From Olleya sp. YS (GTDB lineage Bacteria; Bacteroidota; Bacteroidia; Flavobacteriales; Flavobacteriaceae), in contig NZ_CP121685.1 of NCBI RefSeq assembly GCF_029760915.1, positions 1,400,001-1,464,000 of the forward strand: a DNA stretch of 64,000 bases, in the 5' to 3' direction. This document shows, piece after piece, positions 43,301 to 50,468 of this stretch. The notes below the pieces were generated by a model. It saw only the letters and a program-made list of their open reading frames with translations. It was not told the DNA's origin and searched no databases. The stretch's first letter is position 1; each line of letters opens with the position of its first letter. The position numbers and the translations under genes were made by a program.

Positions 43301-43685
43301 AAAGGGCATCTGGATATGTAACTATTATTGCTGGCTTTTTACGCGAGTTTATTCGGTTTAATACTTCTGCACGTAAGAGAACATTGGCGTTATCGGTTTC
43401 TTCTATTTGGTAAGGTCTACGATAACTCCCTGGATAAAATAACACATCAGTTTTATTGATGAGTTGTTCTAGGTCGTTTAGGTAGAATGCAGCTTCTTCT
43501 TTATCATTAAAAATAAGTAAAAATGGCAGTTCTGATTGCTTAAAGGTTTGAGTAATGATGTAAGATAATGAAGATCCTACTAAACCTTTTAAATGCGTTT
43601 TGCTTAGACTTTGGGCAATAGTAGTTTGCAGTTTTTGTAGTTGCAAAGACTGTAAATAGGTTTGCGAGATTACCGTTTTACTCAC
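40347..43685 (-). CDS. mfd: Transcription-repair coupling factor Mfd
   Basis: The 1112-residue ATP-dependent translocase removes RNA polymerase stalled at DNA lesions and recruits UvrA. Order of domains: UvrB-like region (about 1-330, with YPGSYRRPYQIEE and VRGGIVDVFSF), RNA polymerase-binding CarD-like domain (about 440-540, GDYVTHIDHGIGKFGGL), helicase (Walker A CGDVGFGKTEVAIRAAF near 583, DEEQ in LLIVDEEQKFG, TATPIPRTL, STTIVESGLDVPNANT, QMRGRVGRS), and a C-terminal TRCF domain (about 960-1080). The length is normal. A -7 box TATATTTG lies at 43703-43710. Confidence 0.98.
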   Translation of the reverse strand: MSKTVISQTYLQSLQLQKLQTTIAQSLSKTHLKGLVGSSLSYIITQTFKQSELPFLLIFNDKEEAAFYLNDLEQLINKTDVLFYPGSYRRPYQIEETDNANVLLRAEVLNRINSRKKPAIIVTYPDALFEKVVTRKELERNTLKITVNDSLSIDFVNEVLFEYKFKRVDFVTEPGEFSVRGGIVDVFSFSHDEPYRIEFFGDEVDSIRTFDVETQLSTEQIKKISVIPNVANKFLDESRQNFLKYIAQKTVVFGKNFDLTFDRIDDFYSKAVEAFGKLSTDIKHAEPKELFCDSTELKKQLLDFSLVEFGTSSVFNATQTIQHNTTPQPAFNKQFNLLIDNLNSNHNNGYTNYIACVSEQQAKRFHDIFDDVEQNVHYQTVTLSLYQGFIDHDNKIAVYTDHQIFERYHKFHLKNGYAKKQAITLKELTNLDIGDYVTHIDHGIGKFGGLQKIDVEGKKQEAIKLVYGERDVLYLSIHSLHKITKFNGKDGKPPKIYKLGSKAWKTLKAKTKSRVKQVAFNLIKLYAKRKLEKGYQYKPDSYLQHELEASFLYEDTPDQITATADIKADMESERPMDRLICGDVGFGKTEVAIRAAFKAVDNGKQVAVLVPTTILAFQHHKTFTERLKDFPVTVDYVNRFRTAKQKRETLEKLEKGHVDIIIGTHQLVNKNVKFKDLGLLIVDEEQKFGVAVKEKLKTLKDNVDVLTLTATPIPRTLQFSLMAARDLSVITTPPPNRYPIESHVIRFNEEAIRDAVSYEIERGGQVFFIHNRIENIREVAGLIQRLVPDAKIGIGHGQLEGKKLEELMLGFMNGDFDVLVSTTIVESGLDVPNANTIFINNANNFGLSDLHQMRGRVGRSNKKAFCYFITPEYSAMTNDARKRIQALEQFTELGSGFNIAMKDLEIRGAGDLLGGEQSGFINDIGFDTYQKILNEAIEELKDNEFKDLYNEPIENKQYVKDITIDTDFELLFPDDYVNNITERLNLYTQLNNFKTEEELTKFETELIDRFGELPTQVVDLLNSVRLKWIATKLGVEKVIMKQGKLIGYFINDQQSSFYQSPNFTKLLQYVQTHPQSCKMKEKQTRNGLRLLLTFEHIKTVKQALNALQPILE

Positions 43686-43831
43686 GTACTTTATTTTTTG
43701 TGCAAATATAAGTATCCTATAATTTTTAAAGTTGTTAAAAAGTGTAAAATAAACGCCTAAAAAAAGAAACTTTTAATTTTAAAAGGTGTTGGGTTTAACT
43801 ATATTTGTAGTCTAAAATTAAACAAAAAAGT

Positions 43832-44263
43832 ATGTCATTTTCAGATTTATTCGATAGTGGATTTAAAAAGCGTAACGAGGATCATTTTGCTGCAATTGTA
43901 CGTGTGGCTATGAGTGATGGTGTGATTACTGATGAAGAACGCGCGTTTTTAGACCGTTTAGCACGTAATTTAGATATTAGTGAAGGCGAGTATAAACAAA
44001 TTTTAAAAGATTATAAAGAGCATCCAATTAATCCACCAACATCTTATGATCAGCGTTTAGAGCGATTATACGATTTAGCACGAATGGTTTGGGCAGATCA
44101 TATTGAAGGACCAAAACAAACTGCTATTTTAGAACGTTTATGTGTTGGTCTTGGATTTAAATCTAGCAATGCAAAATATGTAACACATAAAGCATTAGAA
44201 TTGGTACACGAAGGTGTAGATTTAGATACTTTTTCTGATGAAATTAAAACTATGAATAGATAA
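43832..44263 (+). CDS. TerB family protein
   Basis: The 143-residue cytoplasmic protein is all-helical and has the TerB/YjfD-like acidic metal sites: HFAAIVRVAMSDGVITDEERAFLDRLA near residues 18-44 and YDLARMVWADHIEGPKQTAILERL near 83-106. TerB-like proteins bind Ca2+ or similar ions. They are linked to tellurite resistance or stress, but a stand-alone copy in Flavobacteriaceae has no proven role. A -7 box TATATTTG is at 43800-43807, and a bidirectional terminator follows. Confidence 0.82.
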   Translation: MSFSDLFDSGFKKRNEDHFAAIVRVAMSDGVITDEERAFLDRLARNLDISEGEYKQILKDYKEHPINPPTSYDQRLERLYDLARMVWADHIEGPKQTAILERLCVGLGFKSSNAKYVTHKALELVHEGVDLDTFSDEIKTMNR

Positions 44264-44283
44264 ATATTCTGAATTAATCATAA

Positions 44284-44318
44284 AAAAAACCAAGCTCATA
44301 GAGTTTGGTTTTTTTATT
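44284..44318. terminator. Bidirectional terminator between the TerB gene and the GTPase-kinase operon
   Basis: Stem AACCAAGCTC/GAGTTTGGTT (44288-44297 with 44301-44310, one G-U) closes a 3-base ATA loop. A-run before and T-run after make it work in both directions. Confidence 0.9.
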
Positions 44319-45834
44319 TCAAATAATCTTCAATTTTAGACATTAGCGCTTCTTCATCAAACGGTTTTTTAATAACATCGTTAATTCCAGCCTTTTTGTA
44401 GCGTTTTAAATCGTCTTTAAATATGCGAGCAGTCAGTGCTATTATTGGAATGCGTTTATGCTCACGTTCAGGCATTTTTCTGATGCGTTGGGCTATCTCG
44501 TCACCAAAGCTATTTGGTAATTTAATATCCATAAGAACTAAATCAAATTCTGAGTTTTCAATTCTGGGTACAACATCATCTCCTTTAGTTACGATATCTA
44601 AAAAATAATTACCCTTAGATGCTAAGATTTTTAATATAGAAAGTTGCGTAATTTCAGAATCTTCAACTAATAGGATGTTGTACTTTTTATCTGATTTGGG
44701 TTTGGTACTAGTCTCCTTTTTGTGAGATTTTAATTTGTAATTGTTATCTAATTTAAAATTAATGTTTGTAGAAAAAGTACTGCCTTCACCAACTTTTGAG
44801 GCGACGCTAATTTTACTATTTGATAACTCTACTAAGTATTTAGAAATAGCTAAACCTAAACCTGCACCTTTGTAGGCTTGCGGATTATTAAGTTGTGTGA
44901 AACTTGTAAATATATCTTCCAAGTTTTCTTCAGGAATACCTATTCCTGTATCTTTTATTTGAAAGTGAATATTTGCTTTTTGAGCTCTAATTTGATTTAG
45001 TGAGACATTAAACTCTACACCTCCTACTTCAGTAAACTTAATAGCGTTTTCTAACAAGTTACTTAATACTTGTCTTAATCGCAACGCGTCACCACCTACA
45101 ATTTCTGGAAGGTTATCATTAAAATCTGAAGCAAAAGTTAATCCTTTCTGTTGGGCTTTTACCTGAAATACTTCTTTTATATTTTCTAGTAAACTCCTTA
45201 AATTAAAAGGCTCAATTACTAACTCTAATTTACCAGCTTCAATTTTGGATATGTCTAAAATGTCTTCTATTAATTGTTTTAAGTAATTGGAAGACGAGTC
45301 CATGACTTTTAAATAGTTAAGCTGCTCATCAGTTAGGTTAGTTTTTTTTAAGATGTCAGAAAATGTCAATATACCAGTAAGAGGGTCACGCAATTCATGA
45401 CTAAAATTTGCTATAAATGCATTTTTAAAAGCTTCTTTTTCTTGAAGATATTCGTTTTTTAATTCTAATATTTGAGAATTTATTACCGATTCGTTTCTTA
45501 CTTGAGCTGTGGTTTGATAATTATTATAGTGAACTGTCAAGTCTAAAATAATGACCAAGGGTAACTTTTTGCCATCAAAAGTTTTGACAATTACATCTGT
45601 AATTATGGTTTTATTTTCAGGGTTAATAAGGTGTATACAAGAAAAAATATGAGTTTTGTTTTTGTCTTGTAACGCCTCATGGATACTTTCAAAAAACGGA
45701 TGGATTGCTGAAAGGTTTTTACCAATCAAATCAGGAAAAATAACATGGTCAGACTCTTTTATAGTTCCGTCTAGGTTTACAATAAGGTATTGATTAACCG
45801 ATTGAGAGTGGGCTTTTTTGTATTGGTCTAACAT
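44314..45834 (-). CDS. Soluble hybrid histidine kinase (PAS, HisKA, HATPase, receiver)
   Basis: The 506-residue protein has no transmembrane segment. Residues about 10-110 form a PAS-like sensor. HisKA follows with H146 in FIANFSHELRDPLTGI. The HATPase has NLLENAIKFT, DTGIGIPEEN and GAGLGLAISKYLVE. A receiver at about 385-506 has YNILLVEDSE, the phosphorylated Asp in LVLMDIKLP and the Lys in IKKPF. It is the last gene of a four-gene operon and starts on the last base of the GTPase stop codon. The operon context suggests that it senses or is controlled by the GTPase-Roadblock switch. The output is unknown. Confidence 0.93.
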   Translation of the reverse strand: MLDQYKKAHSQSVNQYLIVNLDGTIKESDHVIFPDLIGKNLSAIHPFFESIHEALQDKNKTHIFSCIHLINPENKTIITDVIVKTFDGKKLPLVIILDLTVHYNNYQTTAQVRNESVINSQILELKNEYLQEKEAFKNAFIANFSHELRDPLTGILTFSDILKKTNLTDEQLNYLKVMDSSSNYLKQLIEDILDISKIEAGKLELVIEPFNLRSLLENIKEVFQVKAQQKGLTFASDFNDNLPEIVGGDALRLRQVLSNLLENAIKFTEVGGVEFNVSLNQIRAQKANIHFQIKDTGIGIPEENLEDIFTSFTQLNNPQAYKGAGLGLAISKYLVELSNSKISVASKVGEGSTFSTNINFKLDNNYKLKSHKKETSTKPKSDKKYNILLVEDSEITQLSILKILASKGNYFLDIVTKGDDVVPRIENSEFDLVLMDIKLPNSFGDEIAQRIRKMPEREHKRIPIIALTARIFKDDLKRYKKAGINDVIKKPFDEEALMSKIEDYLK

Positions 45835-46346
45835 TATTTTTTTGCCTCTTTAAGTAGTGTTTGAGCTAAGTTATAAAAAACTTCCTCAACATTTTTGCCT
45901 GACTTGGCACTGGTATAGAAATCGACAAAACGTCCAAAAACATCGTTGTTTTGCTTAATAAAATCGTTTGTTACTAAATCTTTTTTGTTACCAATAATTT
46001 TCATTGGGATATTAGGATAACGTTCTTTTATATAATTAAGGTCAAACTCTAAATTTTCGTAGGTTGTAGGTCTGGTCATATCAAACACATATAAAAAACC
46101 ACTAGTTCCAATAAGGTAAGACGGTCTGGTATTAGTTATATCATCGTTACCTTCTAAATCCCAAATAACAAGTGTTATATCATCATTAGACTTTGGGATG
46201 GTAATTTCTTTTTTTAAGACATGTACACCTATAGTTACTTTATAATCTTCGCTAAATGTGTTTTCTACAAATCGTCTAATTAAAGACGATTTTCCAACAC
46301 CAAAGTGTCCAATTAAGACTATTTTTTTAGATATTTTCATTTTCAA
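45834..46346 (-). CDS. Rab/MglA-like small GTPase
   Basis: The 170-residue protein is a Ras-superfamily GTPase. The P-loop is GHFGVGKS (13-20), the switch I Thr is T38 in KVTIG, G3 is WDLEG (63-66), G4 is NKKD (120-123) and G5 is TSAKSG (145-150). Two positions differ from Ras: Phe at the Gly12 position (F15) and Asn at the Gln61 position (N67). Both predict weak self-hydrolysis and a need for a partner. It has no C-terminal prenylation cysteine. It overlaps the Roadblock-like gene by 20 bases, and its stop overlaps the kinase start by one base. Confidence 0.9.
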   Translation of the reverse strand: MKMKISKKIVLIGHFGVGKSSLIRRFVENTFSEDYKVTIGVHVLKKEITIPKSNDDITLVIWDLEGNDDITNTRPSYLIGTSGFLYVFDMTRPTTYENLEFDLNYIKERYPNIPMKIIGNKKDLVTNDFIKQNNDVFGRFVDFYTSAKSGKNVEEVFYNLAQTLLKEAKK

Positions 46347-47145
46347 AGTAGGCTTTTAATTTAGTGCTAAATGTGTCACTGTTGTTTAAATCGGTTTTAT
46401 TTATAATATTTTGGGCAAAGTCTAGTAATTTATCTTCTAATCGGCTTCTAAAAGTAGCTGTGAAAGCTCCAGATATAGCAACTGCAATATAGTAATTTGA
46501 AAAGTTTTGCAAATGAATATGATAATTTTCATATTCGATATACTCTAAATTTTGTATTTCTGAAGTAAATGCATCCTCAGCAAAGCTTTTAATGGCTGTT
46601 AACATACCAGCAACAGTGTCTTGGTCCAAATTTTGAGTTTTAGAGTATTCTGACACTATAATTCCAGAGCCACTTTCAATAACCATAATTTGCTCAATTT
46701 TTGGTTTAAATTGCTCTTGAATAATTAAATCTGCTTCTGAAACGCCTGTTTTTTTTGATCTAAATTTTCTTTTTAAGCTTTCAAAAGAAAAGGTGTTATT
46801 TACTTTTTTGTTAATGTTTTCTGAGAGTATTTGTATTTCTTTCTGAATGTATTTTTTAATCATTTTACCCATAATTGGGTACAATGCTTCAACTACAGCG
46901 TCTTGAGAATTTTTAATCTCTTCTTTTAAAGTTTGTGTTATGGTTGGACCCAAAGTTTCGGGCATTTCTTTAATAAACTCGTCTAACTTTTCTTCTAAAA
47001 TAGGGTCAATATGCTTAGATAAATTATTTTGCTTGTTAATTAAGTCTTCAAGCTTTTTAAGCTTTTGCTCAATAGATAAGGCATATTCATGCTCATCTTT
47101 TAATAAGATGTCTTTTAAGATTTTTAATTTATCTTCTTGATTCAT
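46327..47145 (-). CDS. Coiled-coil plus Roadblock/LC7-like protein
   Basis: The 272-residue protein has a predicted coiled coil at about residues 5-60. A helical segment with ALYPIMGKMIKKYIQKEIQIL (about 87-107), then FSFESLKRKFRSKKTGVSEADLII (about 118-142) follows. Residues about 145-250 show the Roadblock/LC7 pattern: KIEQIMVIESGSGIIVSEY, DQDTVAGMLTAIKSFAEDAF, HIHLQNFSNYYIAVAISG. Roadblock proteins bind small GTPases as MglB does. The LYPI...FS...GVSEADL block also occurs in large OmpA-domain proteins of other phyla (from memory), but no OmpA domain is here. It probably regulates the GTPase encoded next. Confidence 0.72.
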   Translation of the reverse strand: MNQEDKLKILKDILLKDEHEYALSIEQKLKKLEDLINKQNNLSKHIDPILEEKLDEFIKEMPETLGPTITQTLKEEIKNSQDAVVEALYPIMGKMIKKYIQKEIQILSENINKKVNNTFSFESLKRKFRSKKTGVSEADLIIQEQFKPKIEQIMVIESGSGIIVSEYSKTQNLDQDTVAGMLTAIKSFAEDAFTSEIQNLEYIEYENYHIHLQNFSNYYIAVAISGAFTATFRSRLEDKLLDFAQNIINKTDLNNSDTFSTKLKAYFENENI

Positions 47146-47160
47146 GCGCGAGTCAAGTTA

Positions 47161-47517
47161 TTACTGACTTATTTTTTCGCCCAATTTAGTTAAGAGTTCT
47201 CCTAGAAGTTTACGATCCACTTTTTTGTTATCCAAAGCTTCAGCTTTATCTTCAAAAGTGTTTTCTAATTCAGTTATTCTGATATTAATATCTGTACTTA
47301 AATTGTCGATGTTTTGTAGTAATTCCGACTTAACTTCGTCTACTAACGCTTCTAACTCTTGTTTTTTTGAAAGAATATCTTTTTTTAGTGTTTCAAACTC
47401 ACTATCGTAAGCTTGCATATTTTCACCAAAAATAAGTTGCTTAATTGCATCTATCTTAGATGCTGCTTCTGCAGAGTTATGCGCTGTTTCTTGATTAGTT
47501 TTGTCTGTCTTTGCCAT
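47161..47517 (-). CDS. Coiled-coil protein, first gene of the GTPase operon
   Basis: The 118-residue protein is charged, without cysteine or membrane segment. It is mostly a predicted long helix or coiled coil (about residues 15-100, for example KKDILSKKQELEALVDEVKSEL) with a C-terminal VDRKLLGELLTKLGEKI. Fifteen bases separate it from the Roadblock-like gene. It may be a scaffold or partner of the coiled coil in that protein. I do not know a named family. Confidence 0.7.
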   Translation of the reverse strand: MAKTDKTNQETAHNSAEAASKIDAIKQLIFGENMQAYDSEFETLKKDILSKKQELEALVDEVKSELLQNIDNLSTDINIRITELENTFEDKAEALDNKKVDRKLLGELLTKLGEKISQ

Positions 47518-47566
47518 TAGGATAATTTATTTTTCAAAAATAGCAAAAAAATAGATATAACGTTAT

Positions 47567-48574
47567 TTAATTGGTGTTTTGCATAAATTCTTCGGCTTTA
47601 AGCACCATATTTTTACTCCCACAGAAAAACGGGACACGTTGATGTAGCTCTAAAGGTTGTATGTCTAAAATTCTTTTAAAACCATTACTAGCCTTACCAT
47701 TAGCTTGTTCTGCTAAAAACGCCATAGGATTGCATTCGTATAATAATCTTAATTTCCCTTCTTCATTTTTAGAACTTTTAGGGTACATATAAATTCCACC
47801 TTTAATCATATTTCTATGAAAATCAGAGACTAACGACCCTATATATCTTGAAGTGTATGGTCGGTCACCTTCTTCCATTTGGCAATATTTTATATAGTTT
47901 TTTACTCCTTTAGGGAAGTGGATGTAATTACCTTCGTTTACAGAATAGATATTTCCATCTTCAGGAAATTGCATGTCCGGATGCGATAAGTAAAAGGTTC
48001 CAATAGCTGGGTTTAAAGTAAATCCATTAACGCCATGACCTGTTGTGTAAACCAACATTGTTGATGTGCCATATACAACATAACCAGCAGCTACTTGTTG
48101 ATGTCCTGGTTGTAAAAAATCTTCAATAGTTACAGGTGTACCAACAGGAGTTACACGTCTGTATACAGAAAAAATAGTTCCAACGGATACATTAACATCA
48201 ATATTTGAAGAACCGTCTAAAGGGTCTATAAGTACAATGTATTTGTTTTGATTGTTGTCATCTTGACTGTTTATGCTAATAAAATCATCTTCTTCTTCAC
48301 TAGCAATACCACAAACAATATTACGATTAGTCAGGGTTTGAATAAACTTGTCATTGGCATAAACATCTAGTTTTTGTTGATCCTCTCCTTGGATGTTTGT
48401 ATCACCTGCAGCTCCGATAATATCAACTAAGCCAGCTTTATTAACCTCATGATTAACGACCTTAGCTGCAAGACGAATAGAATTTATTAAACGAGATAAT
48501 TCTCCAGAAGTGTATTTAAAGTAGGCCTGATTCTCTATAATAAACTCTCCTAAAGTTTGATTTTTTTTAGACAT
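47567..48574 (-). CDS. fbp: Class I fructose-1,6-bisphosphatase
   Basis: The 335-residue enzyme hydrolyses fructose-1,6-bisphosphate to fructose-6-phosphate, the control step of gluconeogenesis. Motifs are the metal-binding EEED and [23 protein letters not shown] near residues 118-140, [16 protein letters not shown], and [23 protein letters not shown] near 245-267. The length is normal. It is upstream of the GTPase operon on the same strand, with a 49-base gap, so read-through is possible. Confidence 0.97.
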   Translation of the reverse strand: MSKKNQTLGEFIIENQAYFKYTSGELSRLINSIRLAAKVVNHEVNKAGLVDIIGAAGDTNIQGEDQQKLDVYANDKFIQTLTNRNIVCGIASEEEDDFISINSQDDNNQNKYIVLIDPLDGSSNIDVNVSVGTIFSVYRRVTPVGTPVTIEDFLQPGHQQVAAGYVVYGTSTMLVYTTGHGVNGFTLNPAIGTFYLSHPDMQFPEDGNIYSVNEGNYIHFPKGVKNYIKYCQMEEGDRPYTSRYIGSLVSDFHRNMIKGGIYMYPKSSKNEEGKLRLLYECNPMAFLAEQANGKASNGFKRILDIQPLELHQRVPFFCGSKNMVLKAEEFMQNTN

Positions 48575-48644
48575 AAGTAGTAGTTGTGCTATTTGTTACA
48601 AATATCGTATTTTTTAACAATTATAACGTTGTAGTTAGTTATAT

Positions 48645-48677
48645 TTTGGTTTAGTAAACATTCTTAAACTATATTTG
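48645..48677 (+). promoter_or_regulatory. Promoter of the acetyltransferase-aspartate kinase genes
   Basis: TTTG (48645-48648), a 21-base spacer and TATATTTG (48670-48677) match the Bacteroidota consensus. The start codon is 16 bases beyond the -7 box. Confidence 0.78.
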
Positions 48678-48693
48678 ATTAAATTATTGATAC

Positions 48694-49173
48694 ATGACGT
48701 TTACTATCCGCTTTGCCGAAAAGAAAGATGTTTCAGCAATATTAGATTTAATAAAGGAGCTAGCTGTATTTGAAAAAGAACCAGATGCAGTTATCGTTAC
48801 TAAAGAGGACTTGTTAGAACATGGTTTTGGACAACATCCTCTTTTTACTTGTTTCGTAGCAGAAAAAAATGACGCTATTGTTGCAATAGCATTAATATAT
48901 CTTCGTTTTTCTACTTGGAAAGGTAAAACTGTGCACTTGGAGGATTTAATAGTTAAAGACGAGTTTAGAGGAGAAGGACTAGGAACTATGCTTTTAGATG
49001 AAGTTATTAAATATGGTTATAGCTTAGGTGCAAAACGCATTTGTTGGGAAGTTTTAGACTGGAACGAGCCAGCTATTAAATTTTACGAAAGTAAAGGAGT
49101 TACTTTATTAAAAGATTGGTATTTAGTGCAAATGGATGGAGAACAAATACAAAATTACATCGAAAACTTATAA
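48694..49173 (+). CDS. GNAT family N-acetyltransferase
   Basis: The 159-residue protein is a compact GNAT fold: HLEDLIVKDEFRGEGLGTMLLDEVI near residues 90-115 is the acetyl-CoA loop, with VLDWNEPAIKFYESKGV near 125-141. It resembles the spermidine/spermine or thialysine acetyltransferase-like branch, which also has the early RFAEKKDVSAILDLIKELAVFEKEP. The substrate is not certain. The aspartate kinase starts on the base after its stop. Confidence 0.88.
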   Translation: MTFTIRFAEKKDVSAILDLIKELAVFEKEPDAVIVTKEDLLEHGFGQHPLFTCFVAEKNDAIVAIALIYLRFSTWKGKTVHLEDLIVKDEFRGEGLGTMLLDEVIKYGYSLGAKRICWEVLDWNEPAIKFYESKGVTLLKDWYLVQMDGEQIQNYIENL

Positions 49174-50424
49174 ATGAGAGTATTTAAATTTGGAGGTGCT
49201 TCTGTAAAAGATGCCAATGGGGTCAAAAACTTGATTTCTGTTTTAGAGCAAGTAGGACATAAAAACACGATGATAGTTGTCTCAGCAATGGGAAAAACAA
49301 CAAATGCTTTAGAGGTTGTTGTTGGACACTATTTTGACAATAAAAAAGAATTACAATCTGCAATTCAAGAGGTTATCAATTATCATAATACTATTATTTT
49401 AGAGCTTTTTGAGAATGAGAATCATCCTGTGTTTAAGATTACTAATACTCTTTTTGAAGAATTAAAAGTCTTTTTAAAAGCCAATAAGTCTCCAGACTAT
49501 AATTTTGTTTATGATCAAGTCATTGGATATGGCGAGTTGTTATCCACAACGATTATAAGTCAATATTTAGCCATTAAAGGATTTGCAAACCAATGGATAG
49601 ATGTTAGACAATTAATCAAAACAGATGATTATTACAGACGAGCTAATGTAAACTGGGAGCAAACTCAGCAATTAGTGACAAAGCATATCGATACACAAAA
49701 GCTAAATGTAACACAAGGTTTTATAGGAAGTGATAAAAATAATTTTACAACAACCTTAGGTCGTGAAGGAAGTGACTATACAGCTGCTATTTTAGGCTAT
49801 TGTTTAAATGCAGACAGTGTGACTATTTGGAAAGATGTTCCTGGAGTATTAAATGCAGACCCAAGACACTTTAATAACGCACAATTACTTAACTCTATTT
49901 CCTATACTGAAGCAATCGAGTTAGCTTTTTATGGCGCCTCTGTTATTCATCCAAAAACATTACAACCTTTACAACGTAAAGAAATCCCGTTGTATGTCAA
50001 ATCGTTTTTAAATCCAAAAGCAAATGGAACAGTGGTTAATAAAACACAAGGGATTCAGCCAGAAGTACCTTGTTTTATTGTTAAAAAAAATCAGGTCTTA
50101 TTATCCTTGTCAACATTAGATTTTTCTTATATCGTCGAAGATAATATCAGCGAGATATTTAATCTATTATCTAAGTATAAAATGAAAGTAGATGTAATAC
50201 AAAACTCTGCAATCAGTTTTTCGGTCTGTTTTGATAATAATTATGATAATTTAGAACCATTATTGCTACATTTAAAAGCTAAGTTTAAAGTCAACTGTAA
50301 TAATAATGTATCATTATATACTATACGACACTATAACCAAAAAGCAATCAACGATTTAGAAGCTGGAAAAACTGTGTTATTGAAACAAATGTTTCAAGAA
50401 ACATTACAAATAGTAACAAAATAA
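49174..50424 (+). CDS. Aspartate kinase
   Basis: The 416-residue monofunctional enzyme phosphorylates aspartate for lysine, threonine and methionine synthesis. VFKFGGASVKDANGV near residues 3-17, TTLGREGSDYTAAILG near 190-206, and WKDVPGVLNADPR near 220-233 are the nucleotide and substrate sites. Residues about 300-410 form the ACT-type regulatory part. The GASVKD start replaces the more usual GGTSV and is seen in Bacteroidota kinases. It is coupled to the acetyltransferase gene. Confidence 0.94.
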   Translation: MRVFKFGGASVKDANGVKNLISVLEQVGHKNTMIVVSAMGKTTNALEVVVGHYFDNKKELQSAIQEVINYHNTIILELFENENHPVFKITNTLFEELKVFLKANKSPDYNFVYDQVIGYGELLSTTIISQYLAIKGFANQWIDVRQLIKTDDYYRRANVNWEQTQQLVTKHIDTQKLNVTQGFIGSDKNNFTTTLGREGSDYTAAILGYCLNADSVTIWKDVPGVLNADPRHFNNAQLLNSISYTEAIELAFYGASVIHPKTLQPLQRKEIPLYVKSFLNPKANGTVVNKTQGIQPEVPCFIVKKNQVLLSLSTLDFSYIVEDNISEIFNLLSKYKMKVDVIQNSAISFSVCFDNNYDNLEPLLLHLKAKFKVNCNNNVSLYTIRHYNQKAINDLEAGKTVLLKQMFQETLQIVTK

Positions 50425-50468
50425 ATCTATTGATTACATTTGTATCAACCAAAAATGATAAATATTAA

